Origin: Rhynchopus sp. YZ270_cl-10
Taxonomy: Eukaryota > Euglenozoa > Diplonemea > Diplonemida > Diplonemidae
Length of the DNA stretch: 64,000 nt
Direction: 5' to 3'
NCBI GenBank assembly: GCA_964035575.1
Contig: OZ037850.1
Coordinates: forward strand, 1,260,501-1,324,500
Of the stretch, positions 33,338 to 42,559 are shown one piece after another (positions within the stretch are counted from its first letter, which is position 1; the number at the start of each line of letters is the position of its first letter). A program made the position numbers and the translations under genes. The notes under the pieces are model-generated. The model was not told the DNA's origin. It made no database searches and saw only the letters and a program-made list of their open reading frames with translations.

Positions 33338-34729
33338 ATGGTGTCCGCCTCCTTGCGCCGTCTCGACGCATTCAGCCCTGTCACCAGCGATCTCTCTAGA
33401 GCAACCACCACTGGGGGCGCCTTCACACTATTCGCCGCGTTTCTCTGCTCTGTTCTGTTCCTCCAGCTGGTCCGCGGGTTTTTCTTTGAAGAGCCTGAGA
33501 ATACAGTACGCCTGCTTGACCCAGGGGCATTCACTATTGACATCAATTTGGATATTTTGATGTGGGATGTTCCTTGTGAATACGTTGGGGTCGGTGTATG
33601 GGATGTGCTAGGAGCGGATTTGGTCAGCCGGAAGACTGATTTGGAGGATGCAATCACCACAGATAATATGAAGGGGGGGATGGGGGCGTACAGCGACGAT
33701 GAAGTTGACGTTCTGGAAGAATTTGAGGCGGTTCGTCCGGACGAAGGGAACAGCGCGGACACCGGAGGAACTTCCTCCGATGTTTCTTCTGACCGTCCGG
33801 CTCCTCTCGCCATCACCAGTATGTCCGAGGTGACCACTCTCGCAGATTATGTCTTCGTCGCATTTTCTGTTGATTGGTGTCCGTACTGCAAACGCCTTCA
33901 AAAACCTTGGGAAGAGTTCGCCCTAACAGAAGCGAATCTAGCGTCGAAGAACTCTCGTTTATATCGTACTGCGGTTGACTCGGAGGGGAAGAAGGTGACG
34001 TTCCGGGTTGTCACAGTGTCATGTGAAACGTCAGAAGTGCTCTGCCGTGCAGAAGGGGTCGATTCATACCCAACGATTCGGGTGTATTATAAAAAGAAGT
34101 TTGCTGAAATGCATCCGGGGCCTCCGTCGACAGATCGGTTTATTGAATTTGCTAAGGAGTTGACACGGCAGCATCATAAGATCGATCCTCACAGTGTCAA
34201 GCACAGACGTATCTTTGCGAAGGGTTGCAGGGTGAAAGGAACCTTATCGGTCCCCGCGGTGCCTGGAGTAGTAAAGATTGGGCCGAAAGCGCATATGCCG
34301 AGATTGAACAAAACGGTGAACCCGCATCTCGTGAATGTGAGTCATAGGATCAATCATTTTTCGTTTGGCTATAGCAAGAAAGCATCTTCCTGGGCGACTG
34401 GGTTGATCGGGAGGGAGTCTGCGCCAATGGATGGAATGGTGTTTGGAATTAGCAATTTCCATCAGGCGCCGATTCACCATCTTTCTGTGGTGTCGACGGT
34501 GACGTCATCTCAGCAGTCTGTCTTCAAGATGGCGCATACTCATCGTATTGCCTCTCTGGGTCGCGAAGAAACACCTCTCGTTCAGTTCAAATACGACCTC
34601 AGTCCTATAGAAGTCGTTCACTTCTCAGAGGAAATGACAGTCTACAACTTCTTTACCTCGGTATTCGCGGTCGTAGGGGGGACCTACGCGGTTATGGGAT
34701 TGGTATCGCAGTTTTTGACGCAAATGTAG
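33338..34729 (+). CDS. ERV41/46-type protein with inserted thioredoxin domain (PDI-C type)
   Basis: A single frame encodes 463 residues. Residues 5-48 are an ERGIC/ERV N-terminus (LRRLDAFSPV, then a transmembrane segment about 29-48). Residues about 165-285 form a thioredoxin fold with active site WCPYCK at 180-185 and a cis-proline-like SYPTIRVY. A COPII-coated ERV lumenal domain follows (GCRVKGTLSVPAVPG, NVSHRINHFSFG), and a second transmembrane segment ends the chain. This arrangement is known as PDI-C in plants and trypanosomatids: an ER-Golgi cycling protein that may couple disulfide chemistry to cargo transport. An acidic linker lies at about 117-150. No C-terminal retrieval signal is obvious. 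Confidence 0.88.
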   Translation: MVSASLRRLDAFSPVTSDLSRATTTGGAFTLFAAFLCSVLFLQLVRGFFFEEPENTVRLLDPGAFTIDINLDILMWDVPCEYVGVGVWDVLGADLVSRKTDLEDAITTDNMKGGMGAYSDDEVDVLEEFEAVRPDEGNSADTGGTSSDVSSDRPAPLAITSMSEVTTLADYVFVAFSVDWCPYCKRLQKPWEEFALTEANLASKNSRLYRTAVDSEGKKVTFRVVTVSCETSEVLCRAEGVDSYPTIRVYYKKKFAEMHPGPPSTDRFIEFAKELTRQHHKIDPHSVKHRRIFAKGCRVKGTLSVPAVPGVVKIGPKAHMPRLNKTVNPHLVNVSHRINHFSFGYSKKASSWATGLIGRESAPMDGMVFGISNFHQAPIHHLSVVSTVTSSQQSVFKMAHTHRIASLGREETPLVQFKYDLSPIEVVHFSEEMTVYNFFTSVFAVVGGTYAVMGLVSQFLTQM

Positions 34730-35355
34730 AAGGGAGATGAATGGGGTAGAGGGGGGGTTAAATGTTGGTACTTTGTTGTACTTTAGTTTGTAGGAAAGCT
34801 TATATTTAGAATTCTGGTAAAATGCATTTAAAAAAATGTAGAAAAGACGCAAAGTTATCAAAAAAGGGTGGGGTAGGGGAGGGGTTGAAGTAGAGAATGT
34901 GCGTGTGTGAGTGTGGATCGGTCAAAAAAAAAGTAAAAAAAGTCCTTTTTAGGGGGAAAATATTCTCAGAATTTGTGTGAACCGTGTTTTGTTTTGAGAT
35001 TTTTTTTGACATAGAAAATGTGAGAGATGTGTTGAGGGAGAAAAAAAGAGCAAAAAAAAAAAAAGAAAACTCCCCCAACAAGTGAGGGCTCCAGCGGACT
35101 CTTCGACCACCTAATTCCCACCCAATTTTTTGATCTGTAAACCACTCCCAAGCGCAACACTCCGGGGTTCGATAACCCACGGAGCGTCAGTGCCTGCGTC
35201 CCAGAGGCGTTTGCACTATCAACTTCACTTTGATCGTGCCTTTTTTTTTTTGTCCAATGCTATCTGTACCCTTCTTACTCTATTAGCAAAACTTGGGAAA
35301 CAAACTTAAAAGCTGTACGCCTATCGAACATGCCCAACTTCCCCTTTAACATACG
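34730..35355. other. intergenic spacer between convergent genes
   Basis: It contains the G-family repeat at 35162-35229 and homopolymers; no gene is seen. Confidence 0.6.
35162..35229 (+). repeat. G-family repeat, second copy
   Basis: GGGGTTCGATAACCC, GTGCCTGCGTCCC and GTTTGCACTATCAACTT in the same order as at 9303. Confidence 0.45.
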
Positions 35356-35907
35356 TCAGTATTCTGTTGTGTGAACTCTTTTGCGATAAATGTTGGCTTG
35401 CTTGGTTTTGCGGAAGCTGCTTGAGAATTCTGTAGTACGCGCCTGTTTGCAATACGGTAGCCTACTGATAATACCGTCTTCATCCACAAAACGCAGGTAA
35501 TGTGGAGGTACTTTCTGTGTTTTCGTGTTTCGCGAACATTTGATGAACAGGGGCACGTCGTCGGAGTACTTCGACCACTTTCCTCCCTCACCACGAACCT
35601 CGCACTCGTAGTGCCCCGAACCAATTTGGCCGATGTGGTTCACGTGGCCAACGTGTCTGTAGGTACTCCCGTTCACAACAACTGACTCACAGATGTTGAA
35701 GTTGTGAGTCAGCTTCGACCTCCTGCCGCGGTTGTCCTGGGAGAAGCGGTTCACGCGAAAGATCAGGAATTCTGGAAGTTCCTCCAACACCAGAGTTTTT
35801 TTGAGGGGGGTCTTGCAGGTCGCAAGGTTTTTCACAGAGTACTGGCGCGACGAGTTCCCGTACGCCTTCGGTGGTGGTGGTGCAGGAGGGGATGATTCCA
35901 AAGACAT
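35356..35907 (-). CDS. C-terminal half of a ubiquitin-specific protease (USP/UCH family)
   Basis: The minus-strand frame encodes 183 residues. LPEFLIFRVNRFSQ matches the USP stretch before the finger region. YRHVGHVNHIGQIGSGHYECEV is the His box, and KWSKYSDDVPLF matches the end of the catalytic fold. The N-terminal Cys box is absent. The frame stays open upstream for about 50 codons (to about 36070) without a methionine or Cys box. It may be a 3' exon, a catalytically dead remnant or a transposed fragment. It is the only clear gene on the minus strand among + strand neighbours. Confidence 0.7.
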   Translation of the reverse strand: MSLESSPPAPPPPKAYGNSSRQYSVKNLATCKTPLKKTLVLEELPEFLIFRVNRFSQDNRGRRSKLTHNFNICESVVVNGSTYRHVGHVNHIGQIGSGHYECEVRGEGGKWSKYSDDVPLFIKCSRNTKTQKVPPHYLRFVDEDGIISRLPYCKQARTTEFSSSFRKTKQANIYRKRVHTTEY

Positions 35908-36369
35908 TTTCGTACTCCCTGTCGACAGTAGTCGAAAATGGCCATCAACCCCCGTGCCTGCTGTTTCACGATATTCCTCGCAAAAAAGGCGATTTCTGTG
36001 ATTGCTGCAGTAGTTTCTGCAGTAGCTTCTGCAGTAGTTTCTGCTGTGGTCTTGCAGCAGAGTATCTACCCCGGACTACCACCCCCTTTCCCCATAGTTA
36101 TTCAAGGTTGAACAAAACAAGAAATGCCTGTATTCCTGACACTTCTCTGCATTGCTGCTGTTAGTCATGATGTGGTGCATCAAGCCGAACCAGATGCGTC
36201 GTGCGCCAACAATGAGGCAACAGACAAGGCAAAAACGTATGTCTAGGTTATTTGACAATTCTACAGCGAAGTCGCGCCCTGCCTCCCCGCAAGGGTTTGC
36301 CCTCCTCCTCTCCGTCCACATCACACAAACCTCCACAGATTACCTAACCACACCACTCCACCAACTAAA
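35908..36369. other. spacer with 15 bp tandem repeat
   Basis: Near 36004-36050 the block CTGCAGTAGTTTCTG repeats about three times. CCTCCACAG ending at 36339 is a candidate acceptor 30 bases before the next start. Confidence 0.5.
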
Positions 36370-37374
36370 ATGGATGTCAAGGCGCGCGCACTGAACAGCG
36401 TTGTTGGTGTCCTGGTTGCCGACGCCGCAAGCATGGGGCTGCACTGGATCTACGACGTGGAGAAGCTTGACACCCTTGCCGCACAGAACACCGCAGCAGA
36501 GGGCCTCTTCCACACACCACCTGCATACGCCTTCTACGACGACGTCAAGCACCCCGGACACTACGCCAGCGGGCAGCAGAGCCCCTACGGCGAACAGTTC
36601 ATTGCGACCCTCACGGCGCTTGCTGGGTCACGCTCAACGGACAGCCTTGGTGAGGATCTGGCGGTGGGGCTGGGGTCGTGGGTGTCCTCCTTCACGGGAC
36701 GTCCAAATGGGGGTCTGAAGGACTTCAAGGCAAAGGTGGAGGGGGGTGCGGTGTACCCGCACACAGGGGGTGATGACAAGCAGGCGGATGCGTTCTACAC
36801 TGCGGCAGCTGCGACGGCGCTGCATGCAGGCAAGGCAGATGTGCTGGCGCATGTGGCCACTGCGGTGCGTGTTGTGCACGACAACGACATCAGTGTCGCT
36901 GCTGCCTCTGCCACTGCTCTCATCCTCGACGCTGTCCTCACAGGCGCCTCGCTCCCCGCAGCCCTCGAGAAGGCTGCTGCAGAGGCCCCCGAGCTGGTCA
37001 GGCCACACTTCGCCGCAGCACGCACCTCTGCCGCAGAAGGCCAGGCACTGCGCACCTTCCTCCTCACCCTCGGGCCCATCCACACACCCAAAGACAAGCA
37101 CGGCGACTTCACCCCCAAGATGGGTCTCGCCTGCCCCTACCCGTACTCACTGCTGGGTGCGCTTCATGTGCTCTACACAGAGGCGAAGGAGGCCGACCAC
37201 TCAGGTGCGTTTGTGAGGGCTACTCGCATCAACAGTCTCGCAGGTGGCGACAACTGCGGTCGCGCAGCAGCCTTCGCAGCGGTCCTTGCTGTCCTCGACC
37301 CGGTGCCAGCAGAGCTTGTGGAGAAGACCCGTGAAGTGCCGTCCGTGACAGCGCTTCTTGAGAAGGCGCTTTGA
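36370..37374 (+). CDS. ADP-ribosylglycohydrolase-like protein, J1-crystallin/SelJ type
   Basis: The frame encodes 334 residues. DAASMGLHWIYD near residues 18-29 and LAGGDNCGRAAAFAAVL near 290-305 are the hallmarks of the branch that includes jellyfish J1-crystallin and selenoprotein J. In true ADP-ribosylglycohydrolases the second motif is GGDTD-like and binds Mg2+. Here the acidic residue is lost and Cys stands where SelJ has selenocysteine. The N-terminal metal motif is also atypical. Enzyme activity is therefore uncertain; a structural or redox role is possible. The gene is markedly GC-rich. A candidate splice acceptor ends at 36339. Confidence 0.8.
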   Translation: MDVKARALNSVVGVLVADAASMGLHWIYDVEKLDTLAAQNTAAEGLFHTPPAYAFYDDVKHPGHYASGQQSPYGEQFIATLTALAGSRSTDSLGEDLAVGLGSWVSSFTGRPNGGLKDFKAKVEGGAVYPHTGGDDKQADAFYTAAAATALHAGKADVLAHVATAVRVVHDNDISVAAASATALILDAVLTGASLPAALEKAAAEAPELVRPHFAAARTSAAEGQALRTFLLTLGPIHTPKDKHGDFTPKMGLACPYPYSLLGALHVLYTEAKEADHSGAFVRATRINSLAGGDNCGRAAAFAAVLAVLDPVPAELVEKTREVPSVTALLEKAL

Positions 37375-37559
37375 AGGGAAGGTGGGTATCGTTGACAAAG
37401 AAAATATGTGCGTTGTGTAATGTCTATCAAAGGGTGTTATTTCTGGGCCGGCGTCGTGATTTTTATTTTTATTTTTTTTGGCTGAGTGAGCGTGTTTCCA
37501 TTTCTGTATTCTGTTTGGATGTGTATTGCTCTTGGCTCAATTATCGTTCGTCTTTTAAA

Positions 37560-37590
37560 GATGCACAAGCAAGAGGCTGGGGTCATCTTA
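37560..37590 (+). repeat. hairpin-family copy, loop CAAGAGG
   Basis: GATGCACAAG, CAAGAGG, CTGGGGTCATC; a shortened loop with the TCATCTTACC tail intact. Confidence 0.45.
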
Positions 37591-38022
37591 CCAACCTTTC
37601 GATGTATCTGCGTCAGCGACGTTAGAAGCATCAAAATTCCGATTTTTTTTTGGGGTCTCTATCTAATATCTAACTCTTGGACTATTTTGTTCTTTTTCCC
37701 CCCACAACAAACTGGACAGAGCAAAGGGGATACGTTTATGCACATGAAAAGCATTGGTCGAGCGAAGCGAGGGCTAATAATCTTGAGATTATTTTCATCA
37801 GCACCTCCGCCCGAGGGAAGCACGTTAATGGATACAAACGAGAAGAAAAATGAGTATTAACACAAGGAGAGGCGGGGGAGAAAATAGACTGTCCAGTCAG
37901 TGTGGGTTTTCTTTGTTTCCAGTACTGGTATTTGTGTATTTTTTTTATTTGTCCTTGTTTTCATTGTTTTGCAATTTCATTGAATTTTTACATTGTATCT
38001 TGCAACATTTTTTTTTCCACTG

Positions 38023-38056
38023 AGGTGGCCAAGCACGAGAGGGCTGAGGGTCATCT
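38023..38056 (+). repeat. hairpin-family copy, loop CACGAGAGG
   Basis: AGGTGGCCAAG, CACGAGAGG, GCTGAGGGTCATCTT; GGTGGCC pairs with GGTCATC through two G-U pairs. Confidence 0.6.
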
Positions 38057-38371
38057 TATAAAACTTTTTCTTTTTTCTTTTTGCAACTTTTGATACATTG
38101 GAATAGTGCAGTTACCACCCTATGTGCCAGCTCCACCATTTCCCCATTCAAGCACCCACAAACACCGACAAATAACACAACACAATTACCATTTCCCAAT
38201 TTTTCATTTCCACAAACCCCCACCACACCACCACCACCACCACTTTCAGGCACAACCCCCACCTACACCCTCACCATGCCACACTAACGAGAGGGAAACC
38301 TGGCTGAATTCTTTTTTAGCCCTCTTCAAAACCCCCTTTGCTCCCCCTCCTCTCCCTAGCTCCGCTCAACA

Positions 38372-39715
38372 ATGCATCGCACAGTTGTTTCCTTTGCATA
38401 TGCAAAACACAGTCCTCATGTTCGTCTACCTGGTGCCTTTCCAGAAGAACTGCCGTTTCCTTCTGAACGTATGACACCTTCGTTTTCACGCGAATTGGGA
38501 GGGGTGAAGGAGAGGTGGGGAAGCGCTGTTCCGGTCCCTCCGGCGATGACGGTGCGCAATGAGCATACACACTATGGGGAGAAGCCTACTGACGAGGGAA
38601 CCGCGGTTCTGATTCGCGTCAACTGCGGGGGGAAGGCTAGCCCCGCTATGCTTGAGCCGTATCTACGCAGCCTCGAAGCTTCAGGATACACACTGGGACC
38701 TCGCGCATGGGGCGCCGCCCTTCGCTGTGCCGCTGATGCGGGCAGCAGTACCCTCGCTGACACCCTCCATGAAAGCATGCTACAAAATAATATCCCAATC
38801 GATGGCTCCCACCTCACACATCTCATAAAAGCGAACCGACGTCGCTTCCCCGCAGCACTACACTTCTTCAGGCAATTCAAAGAGCGTGGCATTACAATTA
38901 ACGCATCTACGAGATCAGTTCTTGCAAGGTCCGTACGCACTTCAAATCTATCTGAACAAGAAAAATGGGATTTTGCGTTACGTCTGCTGGAGGAAGAAGA
39001 GGAAGATAAAGGGGTAGTACTATGCGAAGCAGTGAAGTGCGCACGGTCTTACCAAGAGGCGTTGGAGTTGTGCGCGAAGTATGGTGCTCCTGAAGGAAGT
39101 GCGGCGTTTCTTACACGCGGTATCCTGATTGGTGTTGCGACTGTTTGTCGGAGCACCAAAAACCCAGAGGCAATCGAAAAGATTTGGTTCAATGCAGAGC
39201 GTGCCGGCATCACTCTACGTCCACTAGACTTTGCGATGATGATGGCCTCCTATGGAACTGCAGACCACGCGCAACGGTTGTGGAAACTAATGCGAAAGCG
39301 GGTTACCACGCAAATTCCCCACACTGTATTTGCTGCGTTTATTTCGTGTTGTAAAGATGATGAGAAAAAAGCGGAAAAAGTGTTTTCCGCTGCACTTCAA
39401 GAAGGGTTTATGACTAAGGTGCAGGTGTGGGTGGCGTTGCTGGGGGTGTATGAGGCGAGGAGGAATGAGGATGACTTTGTGTTGTTGTTTTCTCGGATGC
39501 AGCTGTTGGGGATGACCCCGCCGCCACATGCGGTGCAGTACCGCGAGGAGATCCGCGCTCGCAGCAACGACACCTCATTGCTCCCCCACGACCCGGAGGC
39601 AACGCAATTCTACAAACACCTCCGCAATGCCGCAGCAGAACCCTTTGAGGACCTAATGTGGAAGCGGGGGAGCACTTCAAACCCCCAAAGCCTTCCTCTC
39701 ATCGGCGTGCTGTGA
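38372..39715 (+). CDS. pentatricopeptide repeat (PPR) protein
   Basis: The frame encodes 447 residues. The first 12 (MHRTVVSFAYAK) are basic and free of acid, consistent with mitochondrial import. Helical PPR-like units follow from about residue 85 to 400, for example AWGAALRCAADAGSSTLADT, HLTHLIKANRRRF and VFAAFISCCKDDEKKAEKVF, each with an amphipathic pair and a G-I/M-T/P turn. PPR proteins bind single-stranded organellar RNA; the target is unknown. No DYW or other extra domain is seen. A pyrimidine-rich stretch with CCTAG (38356-38360) precedes the start. Confidence 0.75.
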   Translation: MHRTVVSFAYAKHSPHVRLPGAFPEELPFPSERMTPSFSRELGGVKERWGSAVPVPPAMTVRNEHTHYGEKPTDEGTAVLIRVNCGGKASPAMLEPYLRSLEASGYTLGPRAWGAALRCAADAGSSTLADTLHESMLQNNIPIDGSHLTHLIKANRRRFPAALHFFRQFKERGITINASTRSVLARSVRTSNLSEQEKWDFALRLLEEEEEDKGVVLCEAVKCARSYQEALELCAKYGAPEGSAAFLTRGILIGVATVCRSTKNPEAIEKIWFNAERAGITLRPLDFAMMMASYGTADHAQRLWKLMRKRVTTQIPHTVFAAFISCCKDDEKKAEKVFSAALQEGFMTKVQVWVALLGVYEARRNEDDFVLLFSRMQLLGMTPPPHAVQYREEIRARSNDTSLLPHDPEATQFYKHLRNAAAEPFEDLMWKRGSTSNPQSLPLIGVL

Positions 39716-39871
39716 GCTGCGTTTTTTTAATCTCAATATTTTGACCAAATTTGTATTCATTGCCAAATGCCAAAACCATACCCCTTTTTTTATCGGTATT
39801 TATGCGGTACCTATTGCACTCGAAAAAATTCATCTAGGTGTACACATATAAGGAGAGGATCTAGGGTCGTA

Positions 39872-40873
39872 ATGGAGGCTGCGTTGCACCTGGCATTGCT
39901 TCAGGTTACGCTTGCAGAGAGGACAGCTATTTTGACGAGCGGGTTCAGAGATGTTGCAGACTTCGACAACATGGACGCTGCGACACTATCACAACTCTGT
40001 GGGGTATCAGAAACGGGGTGTCATAAGGTGATACGGTGTCTTAACACACCTGTAATGCCACGCGCTCTAATGATCCCAGAAACACCACCACAACGGATCA
40101 TAACATGCAGCAAAACGTTAGACCAGCTCCTCGGGGGCGGTATCATGACCGGTACTGTCACTGAACTGGTTGGTACCCCAGGATCAGGGAAAACCCAGGT
40201 TGCGATGCAGGCAGCCCTCAATGCGTGTCTCCCGACCTCTCTTGGGGGAGGCGGTGGTAGCTGTCTTATAGTGGACGCAGAAGGGAGTGTCTCGCTGACA
40301 CGGTGCAAGCAGATGGCGGCTGGTTTGGTGGGTCATATACAGAGGACCCCGCCGGCGTCGGTGCCGTCTCATCTGAAGGGGGCGTTGAGTGGGATAACAC
40401 CAGAAAAGCTTTTGTGCGGGATAAATGTGGTGCGGTGTGTGGATATGACGCAGTTGGTCGCGTTGATTCGGAGGCTGCCGAAGATTGCTGCGGAGATGCA
40501 GAACTGTGTGTTGGTGGTGATTGATTCTATTGCCTTTGCATTTCGCCAGGACGATTCTATGTATTCAACAAAAATACAGGTTTTGTCAAGCCTCGGGTTG
40601 CAACTCAGACAGGCTGCTGCGGAAGGTGGCTATGCGGTATTAGTATTAAACCAGGCGACGACCAAAATGACGCCAGGTGGTTCCATGTCGCTGCAACCTG
40701 CCCTCGGAGTACCCTGGGCGCACGCCAGCGAGACAAAGCTCTGGCTCTCACGCACCTCATCAAACGAAGCCTTCTCCTCACTGCACCGTGCAGAAGTGCT
40801 CAAAGCACCACACACAAGCAGAGGGGCGACCACAGAGTTCATGATATGCAGCGAAGGGGTGCGGGATCTATGA
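39872..40873 (+). CDS. RAD51-family recombinase paralog (RAD51C-like)
   Basis: From the ATG at 39872 the protein has 333 residues. I reject the upstream in-frame ATG at 39767 because the extra 35 residues (PFFYRYLCGTYC) look like leader. Residues 1-60 resemble the helix-hairpin N-domain. ITCSKTLDQLLGGGIMTGTV precedes Walker A GTPGSGKT at about 100-107, and Walker B VLVVIDS lies near 211-217. GVPWAHASETKLWLSR matches the RecA/RAD51 C-terminal core. RAD51 paralogs assist strand exchange and replication-fork repair. The PGSGKT loop and CSKTLDQLLGGG run look closest to RAD51C, but assignment among paralogs needs a tree. Confidence 0.82.
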   Translation: MEAALHLALLQVTLAERTAILTSGFRDVADFDNMDAATLSQLCGVSETGCHKVIRCLNTPVMPRALMIPETPPQRIITCSKTLDQLLGGGIMTGTVTELVGTPGSGKTQVAMQAALNACLPTSLGGGGGSCLIVDAEGSVSLTRCKQMAAGLVGHIQRTPPASVPSHLKGALSGITPEKLLCGINVVRCVDMTQLVALIRRLPKIAAEMQNCVLVVIDSIAFAFRQDDSMYSTKIQVLSSLGLQLRQAAAEGGYAVLVLNQATTKMTPGGSMSLQPALGVPWAHASETKLWLSRTSSNEAFSSLHRAEVLKAPHTSRGATTEFMICSEGVRDL

Positions 40874-41109
40874 GAGTACGATTTTGATGTTCATCTGTTT
40901 TTTATGTGTTCTAACATATTCTCAAGGTAAAGGGGGGTCTCCATTCTCCATTTTTTTTTCTTTAGGTGTTTCTTAGACGCCTCAACGTTTTAGTAATATT
41001 CTCAAAAAAAATCGACATCGACATTTTCCATATTTTTGAAAATTTCTATAAATTTTAGCCCCATTTTTATCTCAAATAGGTCGCCAAAAAACCCCCAAAA
41101 TTACCCAAA

Positions 41110-41976
41110 ATGGCAAGAGAACTGGAAATCTTGATGAAAGACCCCTCCGCGGTTGAGGGGAAAATCAAGAAACTGGTTGCGGGGGGTGCGGAGGCGTTGA
41201 AGGTGATTAGCGACTTTGACTTTACTGTGTCGAAGTTTTGGTGGGATGATGCGCACACGCAACGCGCATGCAGTTGCTACAAACTTATCGAAGACTGCGG
41301 ACTCCTTGACGCCACTTACCACGACAAAGCACAGGCTCTACAGCAAAAGTACTACCCCATGGAGGTTGACCCGAATCTGCCCAAGGAAGCCAAACTCCAA
41401 GCCATGCTTGACTGGGTCACCGCAGCGAACGAACTGCTCCATACCGCAGGCATGACAAAGGATATGCTCCCCACCATCGTCCGCGATGGCAAGCTGAAGC
41501 TCCGTGACGGCACCGACAAGATGTTTGCCCTGCTCGTAGCGCACAACGTCCCAACACTTCTCTTCTCCGGAGGCATCGCCAACGTCTTAGAAGCAGCCCT
41601 CCAGCACAACAAAATCTGTCTCTCCGATGATATCCACATCATTTCCAACACAATTATTTGGGGTGAAGACGGCAGTCTCAAGGGATGGTCGGAGCCCCAT
41701 TTTCACGCATTCAATAAGCTCGCACAGACCGTCGCAGACAAGCCCTTCATGAAAGAGTCTGTTGCAAAAAAAAATGTTCTTCTCTTCGGCGATTCTCTCG
41801 GGGACATCAAAATGTCTGACGGACTCGATATGGACTGTATCCTCACCGTAGGGTTTCTCAATGACAAAGTTGACGAGCGTTTGGAAGAGTACAAAGCACT
41901 TTACGACGTTGTGATCCTCGGGGATCCTTCCCTTGATTATCACATTGAATTGCTGGAAAAGATTTTTGGGCGGTGA
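41110..41976 (+). CDS. NT5C3: cytosolic 5'-nucleotidase III (pyrimidine 5'-nucleotidase, UMPH-1)
   Basis: The frame encodes 288 residues, close to the human enzyme. DFDFT at 35-39 is the HAD nucleophile motif D-x-D-x-T. LLFSGGIANVLEAAL is motif II (Ser), and VLLFGDSLGDIKMSDGL at about 224-240 is the acidic Mg2+ motif. NTIIWGEDGSLKGW is typical of this family. The enzyme removes phosphate from UMP and CMP in the cytosol, part of nucleotide salvage. TCTCAAATAG ending at 41079 is a candidate splice-leader acceptor 30 bases before the start. No targeting signal is seen. Confidence 0.9.
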   Translation: MARELEILMKDPSAVEGKIKKLVAGGAEALKVISDFDFTVSKFWWDDAHTQRACSCYKLIEDCGLLDATYHDKAQALQQKYYPMEVDPNLPKEAKLQAMLDWVTAANELLHTAGMTKDMLPTIVRDGKLKLRDGTDKMFALLVAHNVPTLLFSGGIANVLEAALQHNKICLSDDIHIISNTIIWGEDGSLKGWSEPHFHAFNKLAQTVADKPFMKESVAKKNVLLFGDSLGDIKMSDGLDMDCILTVGFLNDKVDERLEEYKALYDVVILGDPSLDYHIELLEKIFGR

Positions 41977-42559
41977 TTTCGCTGGTGAAGGGAAAAAAAA
42001 AGGCAAAAACAAAGGGGGACAGTCCACACATTGGAGAAAGACGAAATAAATGACCACCGAAAAACAAAGGGGTGCCAAAGGGGTGTGTTTTGGGTGTGGC
42101 ACTTTGCGTTGTTTTCTAACCTTTGCCTCTGTTTGAATATGCATATCCTCCGCACCACACACCCCTTGCAAACGATACGATGACAATGGCAGATCTGCCT
42201 ACACTAAGATAACGAAGACTTCCAAAAAAACCCTCCATTTTTTTTTTTTTCTCTCTCCATCTTTCGATTGAAAATAATATCTTAATAATTTTTCTCTCTC
42301 TTTCTTCTCCCCTCATTGTGTATGCACACTAACCAGAGGTTTACCCTTACAGTAGGATAAATAATATTGGCAACCAAAAAAGTTGTCAATTGCAAGACTC
42401 CGCCAATATTATTTGGTCGCCAGGTTTCTTGTCCAACTGTATAGTGACAGCGCCTGCTATGGCTATCGCAGTTTTATTTATGACCCTAATACCTTTCACC
42501 TTCATCTTCACTTTAGTCAAAACCTCTCAGGACATACATTTTGGGATAAAGGAAAGAAA
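41977..42559. other. gene-free spacer
   Basis: T and C-T tracts (42238-42315) precede the Rieske gene; no gene is seen. An upstream in-frame ATG at 42383 was not used. Confidence 0.55.

Larger units (their letters stand above)
37375..38371. other. gene-free spacer with two hairpin copies
   Basis: It holds hairpin copies at 37560 and 38023, then an AC-rich tract (38140-38280). No gene is seen. Confidence 0.6.

Noticed and set aside
32604-33560. 318-codon frame overlapping the ERV/PDI gene
   Set aside because: It runs through pyrimidine tracts and hairpin repeats and overlaps the true start in another frame.
39767-39871. Upstream start of the RAD51 paralog
   Set aside because: The added residues are aromatic and cysteine-rich leader sequence; family N-termini fit the ATG at 39872.
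42383-42559. N-terminal extension of the Rieske frame
   Set aside because: The extra 59 codons lie in pyrimidine-rich leader and match nothing in the family; the ATG at 42560 precedes the conserved part.
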